Assembly: GCF_002095435.2 (NCBI RefSeq)
Contig: NZ_MJEJ02000053.1
Location: 1-64,000, forward strand
Direction: 5' to 3'
DNA length: 64,000 bases
Source: Williamsia sp. 1138
GTDB lineage: Bacteria > Actinomycetota > Actinomycetes > Mycobacteriales > Mycobacteriaceae
Shown here: positions 35,501 through 43,084 of the stretch, one piece after another
How the letters are laid out: each line of letters opens with the position of its first letter
Position numbering within the stretch: position 1 is the stretch's first letter
The notes under the pieces: generated by a model
The model's database searches: none
What the model was told of the DNA's origin: nothing
Seen by the model: the letters and a program-made list of their open reading frames with translations, nothing else
Made by a program: the position numbers and the translations under genes

Positions 35501-35949
35501 AGTTTTTCTACGGCCTGCGCCAGGGGGAGGAGCATCGGGTGCGGCTCGAGAAAGGGGTCGAGCTACTCATCGGACTCGAGGCGATCTCCGAGCCTGACGG
35601 CGCCGGCATGAGGACGGTGATGTGTATCTTGAACGGTCAGTTGCGGCCGGTGGCAGTGCGCGACCGATCGATCGCCGCTGAGGTTCCGCTTGCGGAGAAG
35701 GCCGACCGCTCCGACCCAGCACATCTTGCTGCGCCGTTCGCAGGGGTGGTCACGCTGATCGCGGCGGAAGGTGATTCGGTGTCGATGGGTGACACGATCG
35801 CCACCATCGAGGCCATGAAGATGGAGGCGTCGATCACTGCACAGCGCAGTGGCACCATCATGCGTGCAGCTATCGCCAGCGTGGCGAAGGTCGAGGGCGG
35901 CGATCTGATCGCGGTCATCAGTGTGGGCGACGCGACGAATCTCGAATAG
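32542..35949 (+). CDS. pyc: Pyruvate carboxylase (biotin enzyme)
   Basis: A 1135-residue single-chain enzyme that makes oxaloacetate from pyruvate, bicarbonate and ATP. Order: biotin carboxylase (MFSKMLVANRGEIAIRALRA, ATP-binding AGGGGRGM, FIEMNPRIQVEHTVTE), carboxyltransferase (DTTFRDAHQSLLATRVRT, TPYPDKVARAFV), and C-terminal biotinyl domain with EAMKMEAS. AAAGGATC precedes the ATG. Length and order match bacterial PYC. Its presence behind the shared operator implies an anaplerotic job during growth on the island's substrate: gentisate breakdown yields pyruvate, which it would convert to oxaloacetate. Confidence 0.97.
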   Translation: MFSKMLVANRGEIAIRALRAAYELGVATVAVFPFEDRNSLHRTKADEAYEIGERGHPVRNYLSVSHIVDTAIRAEADAVYPGYGFLSENPDLATACAAAGITFVGPSAQVLELTGHKARAIEAAKAAGLPVLESSEPSADVDELMDAATSMSFPLFVKAVAGGGGRGMRRVPDRAALRGAIEAAGREAESAFGDATVFLEEAVIDPRHIEVQILADTYGNVIHLFERDCSVQRRHQKVVELAPAPNISDDLRSRLCRDAVAFAKEIGYSCAGTVEFLVDRDGNHVFIEMNPRIQVEHTVTEEITDVDLVQAQLRIASGDSLEEIGLRQEEMFIRGAALQCRITTEDPSNGFRPDLGRITAYRTPGGAGIRLDGGTTVGAEISAYFDSMLVKMTCRGRTFDDAVRRAQRGIAEFRIRGVATNIQFLQGLLADPAFRAGEVTTSFIEERPELLTARASGDRGTKLLTYLADVTVNKPHGNRPSTVYPIDKLPAVDLTAPPPPGSRQRLRELGPDAFAQALRNQKPLAVTDTTFRDAHQSLLATRVRTSGLLGVAGHVARLTPELLSIECWGGATYDVALRFLFEDPWERLAALREAVPNIALQMLLRGRNTVGYTPYPDKVARAFVSEAAATGVDIFRIFDALNNVDQMRPAIDAVRETGTAVAEVALSYTGDLSDPGESLYTLDYYLKLAEQAVQAGAHILAIKDMAGLLRPPAAATLVTALRSEFDLPVHVHTHDTPGGQLATYLAAWQAGADAVDGATAAMAGTTSQPALSAIVAAAAHTDRATGLDLRAVCDLEPYWEAVRMVYAPFESGLAAPTGRVYTHEIPGGQLSNLRQQAIALGLGDRFEDIEQAYADADRLLGRLIKVTPSSKVVGDLALHLVGSGVSVDELAANAADFDIPDSVVGFLRGDLGTPAAGWPEPFRTKALEGRGAAREVVALSPDDEKLLDGDGTVRRAVLNRLLFPGPTKAFEAHREQFGDLTGLSANQFFYGLRQGEEHRVRLEKGVELLIGLEAISEPDGAGMRTVMCILNGQLRPVAVRDRSIAAEVPLAEKADRSDPAHLAAPFAGVVTLIAAEGDSVSMGDTIATIEAMKMEASITAQRSGTIMRAAIASVAKVEGGDLIAVISVGDATNLE

Positions 35950-35957
35950 CGGTGATC

Positions 35958-36839
35958 ATGAACAGAGCTGAAGAACCTGCAGATACAGCCATGAGCGTCC
36001 GCACCGTTCCGACCTTCGGACCGGCGGTGTTGTTCTGTCCCGGAGACCGCCCCGATCGGTATGGCAAAGCACTTGCACGAGCAGATGCGGTCATCATCGA
36101 CCTAGAGGACGCTGTCTCGTTCGCTCGGAAGGATGCGGCTCGATCCGCGTTGCGCGAAGCGCTTCCCGACCTGCCAGTTGATCGAATACTGGTAAGGGTC
36201 AACTCGATTGACACCTTGGAGGGCCGACGAGACCTGGAGATGATCGGTGAATCAGGGGTACGCACCGTGATGGTGCCGAAGGCAGAGGATCCAGAAGCGA
36301 TCGATTCACTCTCGCAGTTCTCGGTGATCGGATTGTGCGAGTCGGCACGGGGGGTCCAGGCGGCCCACGAGATAGCCGCGGTGCACAGGTGCGTCGGTCT
36401 GATGTGGGGCGGAGAAGATCTGACTGCCGATATCGGCGGCTGGAGCAGTCGAGGGCGTGACCGCAAGTACCTTCCACACGTGGACTACGCGCGAAGCCGA
36501 ATACTGATCGCGGCCGCCGCAGCCCGTATCGGCGCATGGGACGGTGTGTTTCTGGACATCGCAGATATGGACGGCCTCGAAACAGAATGCATCGAGGCCG
36601 TCGCGATGGGGTTTGCGGCAAAGGTCGCCATCCATCCACATCAGATTCCTCTGATCCGGAAGGCATACCGTCCCAACGACGATCAGCTCAGGTGGGCGTC
36701 GGGTCTGATGGCTGCGGTCGGTGACGCAGAATCCGGGGTCATCAACTTCGAAGGACGCATGGTGGACGGGCCGATGATCACCATGGCACAGGCGATTCTC
36801 ACCGCCGGTGAAGGCGAATCCGCCGCTGAGCAGGAATAG
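35958..36839 (+). CDS. HpcH/HpaI (CitE-like) CoA-ester lyase
   Basis: About 293 residues of the citrate-lyase beta-subunit family: PAVLFCPGDRPDRYGKAL at the N-terminus, VIIDLEDAV, RVNSIDT, VMVPKAE, and MWGGEDLTADIGG. Such proteins cleave or form malyl-, citramalyl- or HMG-type CoA thioesters with Mg2+. The adjoining crotonase suggests hydration followed by retro-aldol cleavage of an acyl-CoA. ATG 35958 and ATG 35991 are both possible starts; neither has a strong ribosome site, and the gene begins nine bases after the pyc stop, so coupling is likely. Confidence 0.85.
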   Translation: MNRAEEPADTAMSVRTVPTFGPAVLFCPGDRPDRYGKALARADAVIIDLEDAVSFARKDAARSALREALPDLPVDRILVRVNSIDTLEGRRDLEMIGESGVRTVMVPKAEDPEAIDSLSQFSVIGLCESARGVQAAHEIAAVHRCVGLMWGGEDLTADIGGWSSRGRDRKYLPHVDYARSRILIAAAAARIGAWDGVFLDIADMDGLETECIEAVAMGFAAKVAIHPHQIPLIRKAYRPNDDQLRWASGLMAAVGDAESGVINFEGRMVDGPMITMAQAILTAGEGESAAEQE

Positions 36840-36866
36840 ACAAGCACACGAAGGTAGGAGTGAAAC

Positions 36867-37640
36867 ATGTCTTTGATTTTCGACGTGGATGACGGCGTGG
36901 CGACGGTGACGATCAACCGACCCGAGCGCCTCAATGCGATGGATGGCCCCACATATCAGGCACTTTCGGATGCGTGGATCCGGATACGCGACGACGTCGA
37001 CATTCGCGCTGCTGTCATCACCGGGGCCGGCAACAGATCCTTTACCGCGGGAGCCGACCTGAAATCCTTCGTCGGTTCTCCTGGCGACTTGTCGGAATTC
37101 TGGATGACGCAGAAGGACCAATTGCTGAACAAGGGTCTCGAGGTCAACAAACCTGTCGTCGCCGCCATCAACGGATACTGCATGGGAGGGGGCGTCACCC
37201 TCCTGTTGGCGACAGATCTGCGAATCGCTGCCTCCCATGCCACCTTCGCGCTGAGTGAGGTCAAAAGAGGATTGCTGCCTGCGAACGGTGGAACGCAGCG
37301 AATACTCGAGCAACTGCCCCATCCCATCGCGATGGAGATGCTGCTGCTGGGTGAGCCCATCGATGCGGAAACGGCTCTGCGGTGGGGCCTGATCAACAAG
37401 GTGGTTCCGATGGACGAATTATTGACGGCAGCAACCGATTACGCACGTCGCCTCGCCGCACTGCCGCCGTTGGCGGTGCAAGCCTGCAAGGAATTGGCGA
37501 TTCGGGCTCGCGACATGGATCGCACTTCCGGTCTTCGTTTGGAAGAGACGATGCTGCGGATGCTCAAGTTCACCGACGACGGAGCGGAAGGGATAGCCGC
37601 CTTTGCTGAGCAGCGTGACCCCGTGTGGCGAGGACGTTGA
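36867..37640 (+). CDS. Crotonase-superfamily protein (enoyl-CoA hydratase/isomerase)
   Basis: A 257-residue crotonase. The oxyanion-hole elements are present (AGADLKSF; MGGGVTLLLATDLRIA). Of the two Glu residues of classical hydratases, the second is in ALSEVKRG, while the first (normally after GGGC) reads Thr in GGGVT, so it may be an isomerase, hydrolase or lyase instead of a hydratase. GGTAGGAG lies upstream of the ATG. Works next to the CoA-ester lyase; substrate unknown. Confidence 0.85.
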   Translation: MSLIFDVDDGVATVTINRPERLNAMDGPTYQALSDAWIRIRDDVDIRAAVITGAGNRSFTAGADLKSFVGSPGDLSEFWMTQKDQLLNKGLEVNKPVVAAINGYCMGGGVTLLLATDLRIAASHATFALSEVKRGLLPANGGTQRILEQLPHPIAMEMLLLGEPIDAETALRWGLINKVVPMDELLTAATDYARRLAALPPLAVQACKELAIRARDMDRTSGLRLEETMLRMLKFTDDGAEGIAAFAEQRDPVWRGR

Positions 37641-37643
37641 GCC

Positions 37644-37661
37644 AGGGGCCTAGTGGCCCCT
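37644..37661 (+). terminator. Hairpin between the crotonase and ThDP-enzyme genes
   Basis: 7-bp stem AGGGGCC / GGCCCCT with a TAGT loop, three bases after the crotonase stop. It may end or attenuate transcription from the pyc unit; the following gene starts 107 bases further on. Confidence 0.55.
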
Positions 37662-37767
37662 TGCAAATGCAGATGTTAGACGTCGGCGAGCGACGTTACG
37701 TTCGATGTACTACGCAGTGAGCCGGTCCGGGCCACGGCGTCAAGATCAATGAATGAGGAGAGTTTCG

Positions 37768-39522
37768 ATGGCTCTTATGCGCGGCGCAGACGCGATCTTG
37801 GACACGCTCGAGGAGGGTGGTACCGATCTCCTGGTCGGTTACATTGGTCATACGACCCAGGAGCTGGCCGATGCCACCCGAGAACGAACCGGTATGCGAA
37901 CCATGTATCCGGCCACAGAATTGGGCGGCGCCCATCTCATCAACGGATACAACTACATCAAAGGCCGAGCTGCGGCCGCCGGTCTGTGGCACACGTGCGG
38001 AACGCTGCTGATCCCGATGGCGCTGTACGAGGGGATGTTCTCTCGGATTCCGTCCGTCCACCTCGGGTTCAACGTCGACGGGTCTTTCAAGGGCCGCGAT
38101 TCGATGCAGGAGATGCCGAACGTCGAATCTCTCGCTCCCACGACCCGATACGCAACGCGGGTGGAGCGGCCGGACAAGCTACCCGAGACCATAAATCGCG
38201 CGATTCAGCGAGCACATGGATCGCCGGCGGGTCCCACATTCGTCGATATCCCATTCGATCTGACGGTTGACATTGCCGAGATGGACATTCCGAAGGGGTG
38301 GTCGGCGCCGACGCACCGCCCGGGAGCCGACCCCGAGCAGATCCGAGCTGTGGTCGACCTCGCAGTGGGCGCGAAACGCCCGGTTCTCATCGTCGGTGGT
38401 GGGGCGGTGTCTTCGGGCGCCGATGCCGAGGTGAAGCAACTCGCAGAACTCCTCGGAATCCCGGTGACGACAACTCTGACGTCACAGGGCATCCTGCCCG
38501 AGTCGCATCCGTTGTCCCTCGGGACGAGCGGACCGATCGGGTGGCGGTGCGCCAACGACTGGATTGCCGATGCCGATCTCGTCATCGCTGTCGGTTCGAG
38601 GATCTCCGAATGGGGCTACTCGCAATCGTTCACCGCCCCGATGCCAGGACGACTGGTGCACATCGACACCGACTCCGATCAGCTAGGCAACTTCTATTTT
38701 CCCGAGATCGGGATTGTGGGCGATGCCCGTACCGTGCTCCGGCAGATCATCGAGGCAACGCGGCAGAACCCGGACTTCATCGAGGCCCCGTACCAGGAGC
38801 GCGCGCATCATGCCGCGGTGGTTGAGGCGAAAGAAGAGTGGGTTGTGCAGAAGCGCCGGCGTGCACAGGTCGATGAGAGCCCGATCAGCCCGTGGCGGGT
38901 AGTCGATGCCATCGAGTCGGCGCTGTCGCCGGAAGACGTGATTGTGTCCGATGCCGGGAACAACACCGGATGGATCTTCCAGGGCACCACAGCAGAGCGG
39001 TCGCGGCGGCTGGTGACGACATTCGGCGGCGGCGTACTCGGAGCGGGCTTCCCGATGGCACTAGGCGCCAAACTCGCACGCCCCGAGTCCAACGTCGTCG
39101 TCGGTGTCGGTGACGGCGGATTTGGCTATGCGCACAATGAGATTGCGCTTGCACTCCGAGAGAACATCCCGGTGACCATCGTGGTCTTCAACGATTCAGC
39201 GCTCGGCGCCAACAAGGGATTCATGACCAACCTCTACGGACAGCCGTCGTGGACTGCGCTGAACAATCCCGACTTCGTTGCCCTGGCCCGGGCCTACGGT
39301 GCGGACGGTGAGCGTGTCGAGGATGCCGGCGACCTGGATGCAGCCGTGAAGCGCGGCGTGGGGTCGGGGACGGTCTATGTGATCGATGTGCCCATCAGTT
39401 CCGCGCACGAGTACCCCGCCACCGGATCCGGCGGCAAGGTGAAGTGGCCCGCTCGGCAGTGGCCCGCCGACGCCATCGGAACTCAATCACCGGGGCGTTT
39501 CGACCGCCTCGCAGTCGGCTGA
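37768..39522 (+). CDS. Thiamine-diphosphate enzyme, acetolactate synthase/2-hydroxyacyl-CoA lyase-like
   Basis: A 584-residue ThDP enzyme with three domains: PYR domain with the catalytic Glu (MYPATELGGAHL), central domain (VDLAVGAKRPVLIVGGGAVSSGADAEV), and PP domain with the GDG...N motif (VGDGGFGYAHNEIALAL then FNDSALG). The ATG at 37768 has AGGAGA six bases ahead. The next genes, a family III CoA-transferase and an aldehyde dehydrogenase, fit a 2-hydroxyacyl-CoA lyase (aldehyde plus formyl-CoA) better than acetolactate synthesis, because no small subunit or ilv gene is present. Benzoylformate decarboxylase-type activity is another option. Confidence 0.82.
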   Translation: MALMRGADAILDTLEEGGTDLLVGYIGHTTQELADATRERTGMRTMYPATELGGAHLINGYNYIKGRAAAAGLWHTCGTLLIPMALYEGMFSRIPSVHLGFNVDGSFKGRDSMQEMPNVESLAPTTRYATRVERPDKLPETINRAIQRAHGSPAGPTFVDIPFDLTVDIAEMDIPKGWSAPTHRPGADPEQIRAVVDLAVGAKRPVLIVGGGAVSSGADAEVKQLAELLGIPVTTTLTSQGILPESHPLSLGTSGPIGWRCANDWIADADLVIAVGSRISEWGYSQSFTAPMPGRLVHIDTDSDQLGNFYFPEIGIVGDARTVLRQIIEATRQNPDFIEAPYQERAHHAAVVEAKEEWVVQKRRRAQVDESPISPWRVVDAIESALSPEDVIVSDAGNNTGWIFQGTTAERSRRLVTTFGGGVLGAGFPMALGAKLARPESNVVVGVGDGGFGYAHNEIALALRENIPVTIVVFNDSALGANKGFMTNLYGQPSWTALNNPDFVALARAYGADGERVEDAGDLDAAVKRGVGSGTVYVIDVPISSAHEYPATGSGGKVKWPARQWPADAIGTQSPGRFDRLAVG

Positions 39523-39526
39523 GTCG

Positions 39527-40750
39527 ATGAGTGACGTCCAAGCCGTCAGCCGGCGTCCGCTGGAAGGGATCACGGTCGTCGATCTGACCGTGAACATCGC
39601 TGGGCCCTCGGCCACGCTGATCCTGGCCGATCTCGGTGCGCGGGTGATCAAGGTCGAACCGCCCGGCGGCGATGTGTCCCGGTCGTGGTTCCCGCAGGAC
39701 CCAACAGGGACTTCGACGGTGTTCTCGGCGTTCAACCGCGACAAAGAGTCGATCGTTATCGACGCCAAGACTTCTCGAGGTCGCGAGCTGATCCATGGTC
39801 TGGTCGAGATGGCCGACGTGTTCGTCGAGAGTATGCGTCCGGGGAAGGCTGCCGCGCTGGGGCTGGCTTGGGAGGATCTCGAGAAGATCAACGACCGTCT
39901 CATCTACTGCAGTGTCAACGCATTCGGTACGGTCGGGCCGATGGCCGGCGTCGCCGGGTTCGACGCGGTCATCCAGGCATACTCGGGACTGATGGACCTC
40001 ACCGGCCATCCCTCCGGTGACCCGGCGCGCGTCGGCGGTGCCGTCATCGACGTCGGGTCCGGAGTATGGGCCGCGCTCGGCGTCGTGTCGGCGCTGATGC
40101 AGCGACTTCAGGATGGTAGGGGCCGTCAGATCGAGACAACGATGCTCGGTACGGCCGTCGGCTACCTGATGCATCATCTGACGTCGGTCAGGCTCGCCGG
40201 GGTGGAGCCCCAGCGTCTGGGGACCGCGCAGCACAACTTCGCGCCCTATCAAGCCATCCGGGCCGCTGACCAGATGGTCATGATCGGTGTGAACAGCGAT
40301 GCGATGTGGCAGCGCACCGCGATGGCGCTCGGTGTTCCGGAGCTGGCGGAAGACCCGCGTTATCAAACCAATCCCGACCGCAGCGCTCACCGCGACGAGC
40401 TCATCTCCGACATCGAGTCGGCGACGTCGACGATCGCGGCCTCGGAGGTTGTCGACCGGCTGGTTGCCGTATCCGTGCCGGCCTCGGTGGTACGGCCGAT
40501 CGGCGCGCTGGCTAGCGACCCACAGCTCGATGCGATGAAACTGTGGGGTACCACCCCCGCAGGTGTCTGCCTACCTCGAACGCCGGTCGCGGACCCGGCG
40601 GGCAGTATCGGCGACATCGCTCACCTTGGTGAACACACCGTCTCGGTCCTTGCCGAGATCGGTATCGGCACAGACGACGTCGACATCCTGATAGAGGCAC
40701 GCACCGTGCAGATCGATCCTTCGAGAGCAGCGAACAGGGAGCCGGCATGA
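39527..40750 (+). CDS. Family III CoA-transferase (CaiB/formyl-CoA transferase type)
   Basis: A 407-residue CaiB/BaiF protein: VDLTVNIAGPSATLILADLGARVIKVE at the N-terminus and the catalytic Asp at about residue 175 (GGAVIDVGSG). The family moves CoA between carboxylic acids through an aspartyl-CoA anhydride. It starts four bases after the ThDP enzyme stop and its own stop overlaps the aldehyde dehydrogenase start. If the ThDP enzyme releases formyl-CoA, this protein could hand that CoA to the next 2-hydroxy acid, as in oxalate metabolism; this is inference. Confidence 0.88.
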   Translation: MSDVQAVSRRPLEGITVVDLTVNIAGPSATLILADLGARVIKVEPPGGDVSRSWFPQDPTGTSTVFSAFNRDKESIVIDAKTSRGRELIHGLVEMADVFVESMRPGKAAALGLAWEDLEKINDRLIYCSVNAFGTVGPMAGVAGFDAVIQAYSGLMDLTGHPSGDPARVGGAVIDVGSGVWAALGVVSALMQRLQDGRGRQIETTMLGTAVGYLMHHLTSVRLAGVEPQRLGTAQHNFAPYQAIRAADQMVMIGVNSDAMWQRTAMALGVPELAEDPRYQTNPDRSAHRDELISDIESATSTIAASEVVDRLVAVSVPASVVRPIGALASDPQLDAMKLWGTTPAGVCLPRTPVADPAGSIGDIAHLGEHTVSVLAEIGIGTDDVDILIEARTVQIDPSRAANREPA

Positions 40751-42273
40751 CCGATCTGATGGCCGAGCCGATGCTGACCAATCCCTATTCCGGGGTGGCA
40801 CGCTACCAGCTCTACATCGACGGCTCATGGGTCGATGCCAAGGGCGGCAAAACATTTACGTCGGTCAATCCGTCGACCGGTGAGATCTGGGCGGAGGTGG
40901 CCGACGGACAGGCGGATGACATCGATGCCGCGGTCACCGCGGCCAGGCGAGCTTTCGACGGTGGGTGGCGCAACGCCGGCGCAACCGAACGCTCCGCGGT
41001 ATTGAGACGACTGGGAGATGTTCTTGCCAGGCCGGACGTGATCGAACGCCTCGCCGTCCACGAGTTGTTGGACACCGGGAAGGTTATCCGAGAGACCATA
41101 GGGCTGGCGCGTGCATTCAGTACGTGGTGCTACTACTACGCCGGTGTCGCAGAATCCCTCCGCGGCAGTACGATTCCGGTTCCGATGGAGCAGACCTTCA
41201 CTTATACGGTGCCGGGCCCGATTGGAGTCGTGGCCGCCATCACGCCGTGGAACTCGCCGATTCTGCTCATGCTGTGGAAGCTGTGCCCTGCGCTGGCCGC
41301 AGGAAACACGATCGTGATCAAGCCATCTGAAGTCGCTCCGGTGTCGACGTTGGAGTTCGCCCGCGTCCTCGACGAGGCGGGGGTGCCTCGCGGCGTGGTC
41401 AACGTGGTGTCCGGACAACGCGCCGCGGGAGCAGCGCTCTCGTCCCATCCGGGGGTGGACAAGATCGCGTTCACCGGATCGACGGCGACCGGTAAGAAGG
41501 TGATGAAGGCGGCCGCGGAGAACTTGAGCCGCGTCTCGCTCGAGCTCGGCGGAAAGTCTCCGAACATCGTGTTCGATGATGCCGACATCGACCTGGCGGT
41601 GAACGGGATCATCTCCGGCAGCTTCGCCGCCGGCGGGCAGATGTGTACCGCGGGATCACGGGTGTTGGTGCAGGATTCGATCTACGATGCGGTACTCGAG
41701 AGACTGGTCGAGCGCGTTGGTGCCGTGAAGATCGGCGACCCTTTCGACTGGTCGTCGGAGATGGGTGCGCTGACGTGGAGCGAACAGTTTGACTCGGTCC
41801 TTCGGCGAATCGACAAGGCCCGGGCGGAGGGCGCGCGTCTGGTGATCGGTGGGGGTCGACCGCTGACCCCACCGTCCCCGGGTGGATTCCATGTCGCGCC
41901 GACGGTGTTCGCCGACGTCACCTCATCCATGGAGATCGCGAGAGAGGAGATTTTCGGACCGGTGGCCGGGCTTCTGCGTTTCAGCACGGAAGAGGAGGCG
42001 ATCTCGATCGCCAATGACACGCAGTACGGTCTCGCAGCTGCTGTCTGGACGACTGATCTCGGACGGACTCAGAGGATGGTCCACGCCATCGAGGCCGGAA
42101 CGGTGTGGGTCAATTGCTATCGTCGCGTTTCGTACGCGGCACCGTTCGGTGGTGTGAAGTCCAGTGGTATCGGACTCGAGAACGGCACCGAAGTCATGCG
42201 CGAATACACAGAGGAGAAGACGGTCTGGATCGACACGAACCAGAAGGCCCGAGATCCGTTCCGCTTGGCATGA
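40747..42273 (+). CDS. Aldehyde dehydrogenase (NAD(P)-dependent)
   Basis: A 508-residue ALDH: Asn in ITPWNSP, NAD loop FTGSTATGK, catalytic Glu in LELGGKSPN, catalytic Cys in GGQMCTAGS, and EEIFGPV. Overlaps the CoA-transferase stop (ATGA), so these two genes and the ThDP enzyme are co-translated. Expected job: oxidise the aldehyde released by the ThDP enzyme to an acid. A second ALDH is encoded at 45365. Confidence 0.93.
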   Translation: MTDLMAEPMLTNPYSGVARYQLYIDGSWVDAKGGKTFTSVNPSTGEIWAEVADGQADDIDAAVTAARRAFDGGWRNAGATERSAVLRRLGDVLARPDVIERLAVHELLDTGKVIRETIGLARAFSTWCYYYAGVAESLRGSTIPVPMEQTFTYTVPGPIGVVAAITPWNSPILLMLWKLCPALAAGNTIVIKPSEVAPVSTLEFARVLDEAGVPRGVVNVVSGQRAAGAALSSHPGVDKIAFTGSTATGKKVMKAAAENLSRVSLELGGKSPNIVFDDADIDLAVNGIISGSFAAGGQMCTAGSRVLVQDSIYDAVLERLVERVGAVKIGDPFDWSSEMGALTWSEQFDSVLRRIDKARAEGARLVIGGGRPLTPPSPGGFHVAPTVFADVTSSMEIAREEIFGPVAGLLRFSTEEEAISIANDTQYGLAAAVWTTDLGRTQRMVHAIEAGTVWVNCYRRVSYAAPFGGVKSSGIGLENGTEVMREYTEEKTVWIDTNQKARDPFRLA

Positions 42274-42357
42274 CCTTCAACGGATGACGCGGCGTGGTGA
42301 TCGGATCAGCTTCGTTCGTCATAGCTTCGTCCCGCTCGCGGACTGCGGGTTGTCAGG

Positions 42358-42822
42358 TCACGGTAGGTTCGGGTTCTCGCGGTGCGTCGCGATGATCTGA
42401 CCGAGTACCCGAACCAAGACCTCGCGGTCTTCGGGCGCAACGGCGTACAGGAATCGTTCATTGATGTCGTAGGCGCCGACAGCGGCTGTGTCGTGGACTT
42501 CGCGACCCTCGTCGGTGATCGTCACGAGATTGCGACGGCCGTCTTCGGTATCCCGGGTCCGGGCGACCAAGCCGCGCTTGGAGAGCCTGGTGACGATTTC
42601 GGCGAGAGTGGTGCGATCGAGTGAGGCCCTCTCGCCAAGGGCGGTCTGATCCAGCGGGTGGTCGTGGCTGAGTGCGTGCAACACCGCGAACTGTGGCGAT
42701 GTCAGGTTCCCCACGTCGCTGGCCGCATTCCACAGCGAATAATGGACTTGCTGCGACACGCGGATCAGGTAACCGACCATCGTGTTGAGGTTGAAGTCTG
42801 TATCAATCCGTGACTTGGTCAT
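42358..42822 (-). CDS. MarR-family regulator, candidate controller of the island
   Basis: A 154-residue winged-helix MarR protein: LTSPQFAVLHALSHDHPLDQ, recognition region GERASLDRTTLAEIVTRLSKRGLV and wing RDTEDGRRNLVTITDEG. MarR dimers bind 16-20 bp palindromes and are usually released by phenolic ligands. AGGAG sits five bases before the ATG at 42822; upstream in-frame starts have none. It is the only MarR-type gene in the island, lies in the middle of the operator-bearing units, and an imperfect copy of the motif (42980-42992) lies in its promoter region. That makes it the leading candidate to bind TCAGT-NN-ACTGA. Confidence 0.9.
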   Translation of the reverse strand: MTKSRIDTDFNLNTMVGYLIRVSQQVHYSLWNAASDVGNLTSPQFAVLHALSHDHPLDQTALGERASLDRTTLAEIVTRLSKRGLVARTRDTEDGRRNLVTITDEGREVHDTAAVGAYDINERFLYAVAPEDREVLVRVLGQIIATHRENPNLP

Positions 42823-42979
42823 GACGCTCCTGGCTTCTTCTCTGTGTATCCGGCGGCGCCAACGTTGATCATGACGCGCCCAAGTCCCCAGCAGCACAAG
42901 GAGCATTTCGTATTGCTCTTGCTGCAAGAGTCCGCACTGCCCACCTGCGATGAAGGGTAACCTACGCCGCCCGATTTCG

Positions 42980-42992
42980 TCAGTGTACGTGA
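42980..42992. promoter_or_regulatory. Degenerate copy of the island operator
   Basis: TCAGTGTACGTGA matches the shared motif except for one inserted G in the right half. It lies between the divergent MarR and hydrolase-like genes, so it could give weak autoregulation. No good promoter boxes are visible next to it. Confidence 0.35.
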
Positions 42993-43084
42993 GATCGTTC
43001 CTCCTGGTGGTGGCAGGCGAGGCCCACCGCGGGTGAATCCACTGATGAGTCGACGGGAAATCGCTTGCTACTGAAAGGAAAAGA

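Noticed and set aside
36306-37322. A 338-codon minus-strand frame opposite the CoA lyase and crotonase
   Set aside because: Spans two real genes and their gap on the opposite strand; no support.
37676-37730. Sequence TGTACTACGCAGTGAG before the ThDP enzyme as another operator copy
   Set aside because: The halves match but spacing and order differ from TCAGT-NN-ACTGA; likely chance.
37768-39522. Assignment of the ThDP enzyme as biosynthetic acetolactate synthase (ilvB)
   Set aside because: No regulatory subunit or ilv genes nearby, and CoA-transferase and aldehyde dehydrogenase are translationally linked; kept only as an alternative.
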